This document shows positions 21,901 to 34,300 of a stretch of DNA of 64,000 nucleotides, piece by piece. Both the position numbers and the translations under genes were made by a program. The number at the start of each line of letters is the position of its first letter. The stretch's first letter is position 1. Source of the DNA: Verticillium longisporum (Eukaryota > Ascomycota > Sordariomycetes > Glomerellales > Plectosphaerellaceae); NCBI GenBank assembly GCA_019188255.1, contig JAETXT010000009.1, positions 1,674,001-1,738,000 of the forward strand. The letters are read 5' to 3'. The notes beneath the pieces were generated by a model. That model did no database searches, was not told the DNA's origin, and saw nothing but the letters and a program-made list of their open reading frames with translations.

Positions 21901-23045
21901 ATGCTCTGGAAGCACTTCACAACTGCCGCGGGCCTGGCAGCCACCGCCGCCCATGCCTTTGTGGTTCCCGAGATCACCGGTGCCGACAAGGACATTGTGA
22001 ACGCCCTCCCTGTCCACAACGCCCTTCCCTTCGAAATCACCGACAGCTCCGTCGAGACAAGGAAGCTGAAGCTCGACTGCCCCGGATGCCCCATCAAGCT
22101 GGGCGTCGACACCAAGACGGACGTTAAGAACCACCTCGATCTCGTCTTCACCATCGACGGCAGTGGACCTTTCGACAGGCTGCTGGTGAACGACTTCGCC
22201 CTATACCCCAAGACCAGCTCATGGTACTCCAGCTTGCGCGCACCTCAGGTGCCCGAGTCCACTAAGGAGGCTACCAAGCATCGTTTCACGGTCACCCGGC
22301 GCACTCCCCAGCTTGGCTACAGCCCCAGCACTAAACTTTGGCTAAGGAGGACGCCGACCAGCAGCTCGAGCTCATCCCGCTCGATTTGCAGGTTACCGAG
22401 GTTGGCAACTACTTTGTCGATGGCATCCCGAACACCAACGTCAAGCTCGCGAAGACCCCCGCAGGCAAGCTCATGATCGCTGCCATCGACACCGTTGAGA
22501 CGCGCCCTGCCGACCAGACACCCGAGGACGAGTGCCGCACCTTCGCTTGCAAGTTCTTCAAGAGCCTCAAGAACATGCGCCCTGGATGCGGAAGGAAGCA
22601 TGGCATGGGTCACGCTGGCCACCACACCGGCCACCACGGGCACCACGGTCATGAGCACATGCGCTCTCACCACACTTGGAGACAGCTCGCCAAGATGATC
22701 ACTTGGGGCATCATTCTGCCTATCTTCGTTGGCCTCATTGCAGGCGTGACCGTGAGCATGTAAGTCCAACTCTCCCCGCTCCCACATCCCACTGTTTGCT
22801 AACCACAACGCAGCATCGGTATGGCTGTTGGTACTGCCATCGTCTGCCTCTGGCGACTGGTCGTTCGCCGCGAATCTCCCTGGGTTCGCCACCAGTGCCG
22901 CCGTCGTGCCCAAGCCAGCCCCAAGGCGTCTCGACACGAGTCGGCGGTCGCCGAGGAGAAGAGCGGCCTCTTGGAGAGTCAGGCCGACGACGACGTCGCT
23001 GATCTCCCTCCTTATGAGGAAGAACCCAAGGCAACTCAGCCTTAA
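21901..23045 (+). CDS. signal-peptide, His-rich membrane protein (DUF7728-like), frame disrupted
   Basis: The start MLWKHFTTAAGLAATAAHAF is a clear signal peptide. The lumenal domain continues through PGCPIKLGVDTKTDVKN and LVNDFALYP to QLGYSPSTK. There the first frame fails, and the frame giving LAKEDADQQLELIPLDLQVT continues it. A single missing base at about 22335-22340 (in AAACTTTGG) restores continuity. After this come TPAGKLMIAAIDTVETRP, a cysteine pair (CRTFACKF), a histidine-rich segment (HHTGHHGHHGHEHM) and one membrane span (WGIILPIFVGLIAGVTVSMI). An intron at 22760-22813 interrupts the span. Exon 3 ends at 23045 with an acidic cytosolic tail (LPPYEEEP). From memory the family is annotated DUF7728 in fungi. 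The His cluster could bind metal, which is speculation. Confidence 0.78.
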
Positions 23046-23637
23046 GTTGTCCTGCGGTTTTTACTACATGACGCTTCTCGAGATAATGACAGGACGACCA
23101 CAAAAAGGACCAAATTGGACTTGCGATTGATTTTTTTTTTCCTACTTTGCCATTTGCCATGCTAGATAGACATCCGGCCCACGCGACATGGTTCGCGAGG
23201 GACGGGCGTGTCGCCGACACTCCTTCCAGTATCCTCCCTCAAACCTAGCTCTCTGTACAGCACAGGCGTATACCCACATTCTTTGAAATGAAACGAACTT
23301 CTACATATGCGCGATGATAAATAATGGCTCTGTGGACAAGATGTGACGCGCGTACTTGGCGAATTCTCATGGGGAGCGGGATGGTATTTGAAAGTACAGC
23401 CGCCGTGGTCCCCATGAGCGAGGGGGAGCAGAGGACGCTCGACAGTAAACACCGCCTATCAAATCGCACTTCGCTGAATCATGTTATTACAAAATGATAT
23501 TACAATTACTCTATCAAGATGACGAAGAATCAAGAGGTTCTGCCCTTCAGAGGGCAACGCGCACCTACCGCCGGCCCCGAATTGCAGCCGTCCCCCGCCG
23601 GCCCTCGTCCTCAGCCGGCTCCGAGTCCACCACGCTC
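23046..23637. other. convergent 3' region before the PKS
   Basis: This is 3' flank of the His-rich protein (+) and of the PKS (-). It is AT-rich at 23480-23520, as expected of UTRs. I see no gene. Confidence 0.6.
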
Positions 23638-26600
23638 CTATTTCCCGTCCTTTCCTAGTCCCGTCGCCGTCCGGGCCATCTCTTCAGCCAGCTCCAAGAT
23701 CGTCTTGTTGCTCATGATATTGAAGACCGAAAGGCTGACACCCACTTTATCGAGGGCCCATGCACGGACTTGGACTGCTGTCAAGGAATCCACTCCATAA
23801 TCCTTCAGAGGTTTACTCTCATCCATCTGGTCGGCCCCCACGGTCGCCTGGGATGAAACCTCCTTCTTGAGACCCTGGCAGACGAGAGCCGTGGCCTGGG
23901 CCAAGTCCTCACACGCCCCCAGCTTGGACTTCAACGAATTGGCTGTCGCACTGCCTATCACGCTGAGGTCAGGAGGCGGCATATCGAGCAGCTTCAGGTA
24001 GGAGTAAAGGGCCGTTCTAGCCCAGAATGGATCAGCCGACTTGTTCTGAAGCATCAAGCCTCCCGTCCCGACTCCCAACACAACTTGCGACGGCATCAAG
24101 ACGTCGGGAAGGATCTCTCCGACGACAGCGCGCTCAAAGACTTTCAAGAAGTCGTCCAGACGAATTCCGTAAAATCCGCTGGCTCGTAGTATCTTCAGCG
24201 TCTCGTCGCTGTCGGTGGCCATGCCTGCAGCTAGGATCGGGCCAATGTCCAACGCATAGGCGCGCCCCATGATCTTGCCACTGCGCGCGAGGGCATCTAG
24301 GTAAACGTTGGCCGCGGCATAGTTGGCTTGGCCTCTGTTGCCAATGATCCCTGCAGAGCTGGACAGGAAAATGAACCAAGGAGGCTTAGCCAGATCGGCT
24401 GGTCGTCCGAAGTACTGGACAAGGTTGGAGGAGCCAAGGGCTTTTGGTCTCATCACTTTCATCCAGTCTTCGTACGACATCTTATCATATAGCGAATCCT
24501 GTATCAAGTTATTAATATCGTGGCGGACGGAAGGGCAACGGACGCCGCTCACCTGGAGGAGTCCTGCGGCTTGGACGACGCCGGAGATGGGCGCCATTCC
24601 TGAAGACACGATGCTGGCATACGCGTTTTTGACTGCTCCTGCGTCACAAATGTCTACCATTATGTGCAGAACCTTGACCCCCATATCGCGGAGGATTTTG
24701 ATGCACTCGATAGCTTCAATAGATGATGGGGCCGACCTGGAAAGAAATACGATATTCTTGGCGCCCTCAGTAGCTAACCGTCGGGCGACACCGCGGCCGA
24801 GGCCACCAAGGCCCCCAGCCAGGACGTAAGTTCCATCATCCAAAGCGTCTCGAAGCCGCGAGTTCTGGCAGGACGGGGGAAGGAGTACCATGCTGCTGGT
24901 GTCTGCTGTAACAAGTGTGCCTCCACATGTTCCATTGTCTCTGAGCGCGGCGAACCCATGAGACAGAGAATCAACGGCGCAAGCCCGTGTGAAGAGCACT
25001 GGATGGATCGTTCCATAGTGCTCCTGCACAAAATCTACGACTCTGGTGAATGTGTCTCCGACTAGTGCCGGCTCATTTTCGAGAAGTAAGGCGAGGTCTA
25101 GGCGGATAATGCTGCTCAGAGGAGGGTCCTCGTATGGCCGGCAGGTCTCAGGGACTAGGCTGTCGGCATGTCTAATCGACGTTCCAGCTAGAAAGAGTTT
25201 GGTCAGTTTCTTTTCCCCAAAGCGCACGGTTTCGATGGATACTCACTGGCTTTTAGAACCAGCTTCACATCGCAGAGATGCCTCGGACCCGGGTTATAGA
25301 CGATGTCCATCTTGACTTGGTCATTGCTCCGGAGCATCCTAGAGCACCAGTCCGAATCATCAGAGTTATAAACGCGATCGGCATCGAGATTGAAGTGCCG
25401 AGACAGTTCTCTGCGTTGAACTTGTAGGTCGTTGCCACTGATGGTTGTGTAGACCTTTGCGCCCAAAGCTTGCGTAATCTGGATGGCAGCCTGCCCAGTA
25501 GTACTTGTTCCGTGAAGAATCAGTACGGTTTGGTCACTGGTGATGGCGCACCGCGTAACGAGACCATAATGGGCCTGAATCCAGGCACTTGGAATGCACT
25601 TTCGAAGGCCGCCAGGAACTCGTTTGACGAATCGCTGATCAATGTCCTGTACACTCTTCAAGGCGCCTCCTGGAACGACAGCCACAACCTGGTCACCGGG
25701 CCTGATATTGTGAACAGAATTGCCAACGGTAATAACGACGCCAGCCAAATCAATACCGATTGTATTTTCCTTGGTGAGTCCGGCCAGTGTCTGCCAATCT
25801 TTGTGCTGGAGGAATGAAGCACGATACATAACCCGAACCTTGTCTGCGGCGCAAGTCGGGTTACAGGGGGGGCAAGCCCTTGTGAAGCAGAAGTTTGAGT
25901 CGGGATCGTTACGTTCTTCTGTTGCCTTTTTGATTGTCAACTCGTTGCGATGGCCATCGAGGAATTGCATCATGCGCGGATGCATGTCCAGATTCTTATC
26001 CCTGATGAGAGCATTCAGGGACGTGATAGGCACAAGACGCGGTATGAATAATTTGCCGCTCGATTCGGCATACTCTGTTTCCCTGACCACGCCGTCTGCG
26101 GGGACTAGTAGGATGGAACGCAAATGTACCTGGACGATATTGTCAATGACACTTGGAGAGGCAATCCAGCTGTCATTGTCCAAGTCCAGCGTTACCATGA
26201 CCTTTTCAAGGTCCTCTGAGTTTAGAGTACGAGCCAGGCCAATGATGGGCGCGTTCTTGGGCAACGTTGACTTCTTGTCGGCCCCACGGGTCACCCAAAG
26301 CATTGCTTTCGATAGAGTACGCATCATTCTAAAGGCGTTGAACCTCTCCTCAGTCCAATTCCATACGAAAGAGGACGAACTCTCGGTTGAGTGGTTCAAA
26401 TCTAAGAGCCAAATGATTGTGGTCTGCATTGCTTCAACAGAAGCGCGTGAGCAGGCTTCTTCAAGAGTCGAGATACAGGGCTTAAGCTCCAGTTGGCAGA
26501 GCTTAGCTTCGAGACAACTCGCCAGATATTGGAGGTTTCTATCAGGGGCATCGGGCACGATGATAAGAATGTTCAAGTAGCGATCGTCGATGTGTCGATG

Positions 26601-29600
26601 TGCTCGAGTCAGCCACAGCTGCTCAGATACATAGTTTCCATCTTGAGAGTATGCCATGGTGACTTGTTGAGGGTCATCAATCAAGATGCGACAATTGACC
26701 TTCGGAGAAGAATCATGTGGCCCTGTCTCAAGCAGGAGTCCATCTGGGTGCAGCAGCGCCACCAAACGATTCCGGTCGCTGTTGCGAGAGGCCGAGATGA
26801 TGAGGTGGTATCTTGGATCAGCCTCCACGTTGCCGCTGAGTACACGGCGCTCTAAAAGCTTGTTGATAGGAGAGCCGCTATACGCGTTCTTGAGGGCCAC
26901 AAGGACTTCCTGGTCTAGACCTGTCAAAGAATATCGCAAAAGGCGGGGGACGTGATCATCGCCAGAGGCTACCATGTCGAGTACATGTTTGGCCATGTCG
27001 TAGTTGCCTCCAGATTGTAATATTGACAGACCGGAGTACTGGTGAGCCACAAGCTGAAGGAGGTGCGAAAGTTGAGAGGGTTTCGCAGTGCCGAAGAACT
27101 CCATCCACCGGATCTCAGTGCAGAGGTTGTGATGACCAGGCAAGAAATTAGTCTGTGGTAGCGCATTCAAATGAAGACCTTTGACAACGACTGCAGGTTG
27201 ATCCCAGTTTTGCGCTGTCATCGCAAGCTGCGCCTCAACGCCCTTCACGCTGATTGAAGTGATGTTCGCGAATCCGTCGAGTCGTGTTCCTGGATCCTTG
27301 GGTATTTGTGTTGAGACGTAGATGCTATCGATCCTGGTAGGTACCATTGGCGCTGTGTCAATTGCAAACAGCAACTGAAACATCGCATCCAGAGTTGCAG
27401 GGTGCAACACATGATCGAATTCGAATTTGTGCGGCATGATGGACGTCGTGTTAGGAATCGTGACCTGTCCCACTGCGACGTCTTCACCTCTGGACACAGA
27501 GGTGATATTATGGAATGATGGGCCATAGTTCATGCCCACAACTTCGAGCGCCTGGTACATATGCAATGGGCTCACAACCTCGGTCGACTTCAGCTCGGCG
27601 GCTCTGAACATATGCTCACAGCCGAACATTGGTGTTTGGTCAGACTCAGCATCTGGCATTGACTGCATGTGGCATTGCACCTCGCCCCGAGCGTGTCGAG
27701 CCCAGGGTCTTCCTTCAGCTCTGGCGTATATCGTCCACGAGTAGGACATGCCACGGGAATCATGCCATTCTTGGAAAAGCTGCTTTGCATTCAAGCTCGT
27801 CTCGAGACCATATCGGCTCTCGGGAACAATCAGGGGCGCTTCGATATTCATGTCGATGATCTCAAAGCCGGCAATCTTGTCCGCTTTGTCCGATGTGTGT
27901 TGCCGGATCCCCTCTATGACCATTGTGACGATGCCAGCGGCTGGGTAGATCATGGTCTTTTGTACTTGGTGGTCCCTGATCCAAGGACTTTCGTACACGC
28001 GCAAGAAACCCCGCCACCGCGGTTCCATGGGTATCGAGTCTCCTGTCGGTTCGCCGAGAAGGTCCTGGCGACCGTGACTGCGTAATCGGTATTCTCTACT
28101 CATTGGTGATTCGTGCCAGTACTGCCTAGAGTGGTCCCAGGGATAAGATGGAAGGTCACGTAGAGTCTTCAAAGGAACACAAGCCCTGTGCATATGTCTG
28201 GTCAGCTTCCAAGAACAAGATAAAACGCGTGGCAGTTGACTCACTTCTTGACCAAGCCTTGCATGTCAACATTACAGCCGTATGACCAGAGTTCCCCAAG
28301 GGCTGACAGCACGGAATAGGTCTCGTTGTTTCCGCGTGCCATGGCGGACGCGTATCTTGGGGCCAGGTTAATCCGCCGACCAGCGAACATGTCATCGAGA
28401 ATATCTGCAATAGACGTCCTCAAGGTGCTCTGAGGCCCCATCTCTAGAAGTAGATCTGGGTGCGATTCTTGAAGCATGATCTTCATAGCATCAGAGAAGA
28501 GCACAGGAGAGGTGAGGTTATCAGCCCAATACCTCGAGGACTGTACGCCAAGTTTCATGCGACTGCCAGTGACGGAGGAGAACATCGGGGCAATGCCAGG
28601 GCAAAAGTCCATAGGTAGATCCTGCAGACAGGCTTTATACTCCGAGTCAACGTACTTCATATGGTACGAGTGATAGGCCACCGGAACGTCGAGGATGCGA
28701 TGGTAAACGTCCCTTTCCTTGAGCTCAGCGGCTATGAGTCGAATCCCGCTCGCGTCACCAGAGATGGTCACAGATTTTGGGCTATTGATGCAGGCCACTT
28801 GGATTGTATCGGAGACACTCTCGCGGGAAAGGTAGCCCCGCATATCGTCTTCGGACATGCTGACAGCACACATGAGACCTTGGCATCTGGGCCCTGAAAG
28901 TCGTATGCTCATCTGTTCAGCGCATGCTCCTCGATAGAACGCTATGGTCCATGCGTCCTCGCGGCTAATCATTCCACAAGCATAGGCTGCGGCGATTTCA
29001 CCGGACGAGTGTCCCACCGCCGATGACGGGTGCGCGTTACATGCCTTCATGAGATCTACGATGCCCATCTGGATCGCTGTTGTGGCTGGTTGGCTGATGG
29101 AAGGTTTGTGGATAACTGATTCGTCTTGAATTCTCAAAATCTCAGTCAAGAGGTTGAACTGGCTGCCAAGGTGCTCAAGAAGGTACTCAGTCGCTGCTTC
29201 GAGACTGCTGCGGAATACTTCAAATCGATAAAAGAGCTCCGATCCCATTCCTGGGAACTGGGCGCCCTGTCCGCCGAAAAGGAATGCAATCTTGGGATGA
29301 GGTCGGGTCTTGGATCGCACAACCTTGTCCACGTCTGTCGAGTCGAGAGTCTCAGCCAGTTCCTCCTGGGTGTTAGCGACAACGTAGCCTTTCCAGTCAA
29401 ACTGCGAGCGTCGGCAGTTGAGAGTGTAGGAGAGATTGTTGAGGTCTTCGGTCGTCTTGAACTCCAGGGTATCCCGGATGTGGTCCGCATATTGGTGCAT
29501 GATGCGGACCACGCCTTGTTGGTCGGGTGAGGTAAAGGTGAACAGCTGGGGCAGGGGGGTCGCAGAATCTTCTTCGACCATTATTTTCCCTGTCTCTGCC

Positions 29601-31371
29601 ACAGTCGCCAGCCTGCCAATGCTAGGCGGTCTTTGCCCTTTGACATGAAATTCTGCTTCGTCCAGAATGGCGTGTGCGTTGGTGCCGCCGAAACCGAAAC
29701 AGTTGATGCTGACACGTCGAAGGCCAGGAAGAGGCCACTGACATAAGTCTGTGGGGACCTGTATGCATTGTCAATGAGTATTCAGTACCAAGTTTGATGA
29801 AGATTTCTGCTAACCTTGAGCCTGAATTCCTGGAAATCGACCCTGGGATTCCCAGTCATAAAGTTGGCTTGTGGCGGGATCACGCCCTTTTCAAGCACAA
29901 GAACACTCTTGATGAGTCCAGCAACTCCCGCAGCACCTTCGAGGTGTCCAATGTTTGGCTTCACCGAGCCGACAATGATTGGAGAGTCTTGGGGGCGATT
30001 GGCTGCAAGAGTCGCCGCAACTGCACTCAGCTCAACGAAATCACCAGCTCTGGTGCCAGTGCCATGACATTCCACATAGGCCGTTTGGTCAAAGCTCAAA
30101 CCAGCCTTATGATAAACACTTGTGATATTTGAAACCTGGGCTTTGGTGCTCGGGAAGACAATGCCTAGCGGCACAGTGGCGTCAGTAAGAACATCGACGA
30201 CAGACAAGATAGGGCATAATTCGGAGCTTACCAGGAGTTCGGCCATCCTGGCAGATACCCGTACCACGGATGACAGCACGAATGGGGTCTTGATCTCTCA
30301 GAGCATCTGTTAGTCGTTTGAGTACGACAAAGCCAACGCCCTCCCCGCGACCATATCCGTTGGCTCGGGCATCAAAGCTGAAAGACCTTCCGTCCGGGCT
30401 CAGAAAGTTCAGAGCGGTCATAGGCATCATGGTGTTGGGTGTCAGGATGACTCCAGCGCCCGCAGCAAACGCCTGTAGTTGTTAGCTTGTGATGTGGAAT
30501 TCAATGGTCATGATCGCGCATACAATCGAGCTTTCACCGTGGCGTAAGGTCTCACACGCCTGATGGATTGCCACAAGACTGCCACTGCAACCTGTATCGA
30601 TGGTCATGCTGGGTCCCTGCAGGTCGTAGAAGTAAGAGATTCGGTTGGCCAAGATTGCATTGCCGGTACCAGTGGCAGCATATCGCGGCTGGTAGTGGGC
30701 GTCTCTGAGGGAAACCTGCTCATAATCTTGAAGTTTGGAGATCAGTCACGCGGACGCAGTCAACCATACTTTGGGAGCATACCTTTGACGAATGAGCCCA
30801 CAAAAACGGAGGTATCGGATCCCCCGAGATCTTCAATTCGCAGGCCAGCTAGAATCAAAAAAAGTCAGCCATGATACAGCTCCAAGAAATTTTATCCTCA
30901 GATAAGTGGCTACGTACCATTCTCGATAGCCTCATACGAAGTTTCAAGCAGAAGACGCTGCTGTGGGTCCATGGCTTTGGCTTCTTCTTCGGTCACTGAG
31001 AAGAACTAAAGACTCTTTCAGCCATTTTGTATGTAAACGTGATTTATTGTACTCACTGCAGCATCAAATCTAGCAAGATCTTGCAAAAGAAAGTGGGCGC
31101 CTCGAAATGAAATCTAAAGGATCTTAATGTCAACATTGGCTTGGTATCATCAGGGCTGAAGAGTACTTACGCTTCCTTGTCTTTGACCATCGGGGTGATA
31201 GAGACCGACCATGTTCACTCGGTCAGGCGGTATCTCAGACCAAGCTGTATTCTTGTTCTTTATCATCTCCCACAACCCTTGCGGCGAAGTTGCTGTGCCG
31301 GGGAATCGACAACTCATGCCGATCACGGCGATGCTCTCTCCAACATCTTTGTAGCACTGATCATCCTCCAT
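23638..31371 (-). CDS. highly reducing type I polyketide synthase, KS-AT-DH-(psi-MT)-(psi-ER)-KR-ACP
   Basis: An iterative cytosolic multienzyme of about 2,384 residues in 11 exons: 31371-31171, 31113-31057, 31005-30918, 30848-30783, 30726-30524, 30472-30232, 30164-29815, 29758-28245, 28185-25247, 25187-24553 and 24498-23638. All introns are GT-AG, 51-69 bp apart from introns 3 and (shortest) 5, and phases agree throughout. KS: catalytic Cys about 184 in DTGCSGSL (usually DTACSSSL), His about 319 (ECHGTGT) and His about 359 ([12 protein letters not shown]). AT: Ser about 653 in GHSSGE. DH: His about 979 ([14 protein letters not shown], Lys where the motif has Gly) and Asp about 1173 ([10 protein letters not shown]). 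The SAM-binding glycine motif expected after DH is absent. ER, about 1700-1886: the usual GGVGQAAIQ loop reads [20 protein letters not shown] and Tyr about 2158 ([12 protein letters not shown]). ACP: Ser about 2336 (GVDSLTAVQ). No thioesterase follows, so release must be by another route. Confidence 0.95.
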
Positions 31372-34300
31372 GGTGCCTGGTGAACCCTTGGTTTGTGATT
31401 CTTCTGGAAGGACATGAAAAGTAGTTCGAAATCCAGCTGATTCACGATGATCTGCTGGGCCAGGAAGCATCAAGCTTTAATGAAGATATGGAAGAGGCGA
31501 TATGAAAGGACGACGGCGCGAAGGGATGGACAGTTCAAAAAGAACCAACGCGCAGATCAGCAAGACGGAATGATTGCGGCCGCCAGGCGTTGGCTGATGG
31601 GATCAAGAGTCTGAATAAGTAACTGGCAGGTGGACGCGCCCAGTAGTTCGGGGGATATGCCTCTGGAATAATTCCACTCACCGTATTCAGAAAGTGCAAC
31701 TGCCTTCCGGGCTTTCGTGTCAATGCAGGACAATGGTTTGCCAAAAGGTAGAAAAAAGAGCCTGCGTCGATGATTGAGGGCAGTCGTTGACGAATTATGG
31801 GGCGCGCGTTGTTGTGATGATGGTGTGCCTTCCTCGAAAGCAGAGGACGCGTAAGTACCTAGTGAATGCGACGTGCCTTCCTTTCCCTGCAGTGAATTAT
31901 GTTCAACAACACAGTTCCTCAATACGCTGTGGCATAGGTATAGGCACATAGACCCAGATAGCCGTTCAGTAACGATGGTTCGATTTCATCAGATATACGC
32001 TTGGTCGATCAACAGACGATGATGCATTCAAAGGTCGACAATAAATTTTGGAGCATCGAGATTCACGACGAGACTGTGCGATCTCCAATATAGATAGAGT
32101 ATCATGACGCAAGTCGAGCATCAAACATAACCAGTCTCTGTAAAGAATTTGGTGTCAACAAAGGTGGGAAACTGTCACTGCAACGGTCACTGACATGATG
32201 CTCTGCCCGAGCGATGCCAAAACCCGTAGGTTTTGTTGTATATATTTATATGTTGCCCAGGCACAGGCATCTTTGAGGAATTCACAATACGCATAAGCTC
32301 CATGTTATACTCGCGGGCGGAGGCACTCCATGGGTCCCCACTTGCTTCTCAAAGGCAGTGAGCTTCCAAACTCAGTAATCTCGAGAGATGTGGCAATGTT
32401 AACAGTTACGAGCAAACACACAATCATTCTGATCCTAGAACTCTATACCACTCCCTCGCAAAATTAAACCTAACATTGTAAGAATAGAGCATGCAGTGAG
32501 CTGGGTTGCCTCCTACGATGTTGTTGACGTGCCTTCTATGGACTGTCGATCGACATTCATGGTTGTCGTCCCCGAGTGAGATCCGGGACCACGTATTCGG
32601 GCCATACGCGGCCTATAATCCGGGAGGTCAGTGGTAGGACCTGTGCCTTTGGGACCTGACAGAGATATTCCTCAACGTCCAGCCTAGGAATTCGGACAAG
32701 AGCTTTCGGACGATCGCGTTCTGCCGTCGAAAAGCCTTTCAGATCAACGATCTACGCCCATTTGAAGCATGTGGAACGCCGTCGGTGCGTGTGAGGGCGC
32801 ACATTGATACGCCTGGGCAGCCAGTCGATGCTGCAGGCATCCGTCAGTCCGGATGTCAACCTGCACCGGACGAACGCGTTGGTGTGCATCGGTTTCGCAA
32901 AGACCATCTCAGTTTACCTCGTAGAAGACTGGTGCCAAACCTCTGGAGTGGTAGCGAGCGAAAAAAAACTTGCGGTGCAGCACAAGCATAGTCCCCCTAC
33001 ACCTCAGGTTGGCAGCCACACTGCGAAGCGTTGTACTAGCTGCAGATCACAGAACAAATCGACTGCAGATAGGTTGCGTTTCGTATCGGAAGATGTACGC
33101 GCAATAGGGCTTCAAAGAGACGCTCACAACAAAGGCTGAAGGCATTGGTATCAAAGTAACATTCATGGCTGAATTTTCCGTACCTTCACACTTCATTTGG
33201 GTACTAATGTGGCACCTGAATTCGTTGGTCAGGGCTGCGAAGCGAAATATCAAGCTAGGCGGCGTGGACTTGCGGATTCGACCACTGGTGAGTATGGAAG
33301 CAAACCGTTAGACACGATATTGACCGTTGTTCGCGTTGTCATACTGTCAGAGATGGCCTGGCCAGACCCAGTCGACGGTTTCGAGGGCTACGAGTTCGTG
33401 AAAACAGCATCGTCTACGGGCATGAGAGGCCGCCCGGAACTTGGTAGGTGGTGGTCAGGGAAGGATGAGGTATCCTTGGTGGTTGGACCCCACGTGCTGG
33501 CGGATGAACTCGTCTCCGGCGTCCGTGCTGAAATATTGACGTTCCTCATCCATGCCTACCCCAGCCCCAGTCTTACTGCTGCCGCCCAGTACTGGTCGTC
33601 AAGCAATCCTCATTTACATCAACCGTCAATCCGTCGCCTGGAGACGACTGCAATTTTTTGGCGCCTGTCGAATACAATGGAATCTCAGCATTATTCGATT
33701 CGAAAGTCGTTTCCCAAGCGTTGAGTGACTCGCCGTGATGCGAGGAAGGCATCCAGCGGTGACAATGCTAGGCCGCCTCAATTCCCTCGGTAGTGGCCGA
33801 CCTGGGATGCGTGTAACATCGGATGCCATTCGCCTACGACACGATGCAAGCTGAATCTTTGGGCAAGGTGGGGAGGGACGGCTAGAACACCGCGACCGAG
33901 GGTTTGCCTCTGATTCTGATAGCAAAGGAGACAAATCAAGCTATCACCTCGTCTTGCCTGACGACGCTCATCTACGAGACAAGCTGTGCTACGAGCAGTT
34001 TGCGTCACGCAAGTTTACTGACCTTGTCATCTCCGGTCCACTTTGCGAGAAGATCTTCTCAACCTCTTGATCTTATGGTTGATACGACAAACCCTCTTTT
34101 GCTAGAAGATTTCCGGGAAATGTGCCGATGATGCAACATCGCTGATGCACGTGTTAGATGCCTCCTCTTCCAGAGCAATGTGTTCACCCCAACTGCTTTA
34201 CAAGCTATTGCATGCTACATTTCTGCAAGAGCTCTGTACGCTCAGCGATCACAATACTCGGCGTACTGCATGGATCTGTCTTACTCGACCAATTGCATCT

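Noticed and set aside
28241..29602. The PKS acyltransferase region considered as a separate gene
   Set aside because: Its frame ends in an intron whose splice joins in phase to the DH exon, and it is preceded by in-phase KS exons, so it is one PKS gene.
33000..33139. A CTSCRSQNKS segment considered as a Zn2Cys6 regulator of the polyketide locus
   Set aside because: Only two cysteines are present and the six-cysteine spacing of zinc clusters is missing.
33197..33724. A 175-codon plus-strand frame in the PKS-transporter spacer, considered as a cluster gene
   Set aside because: No domain or family resemblance, no in-phase exons around it, and overlapping frames on the other strand look equally good. 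Kept only as a possible relic.
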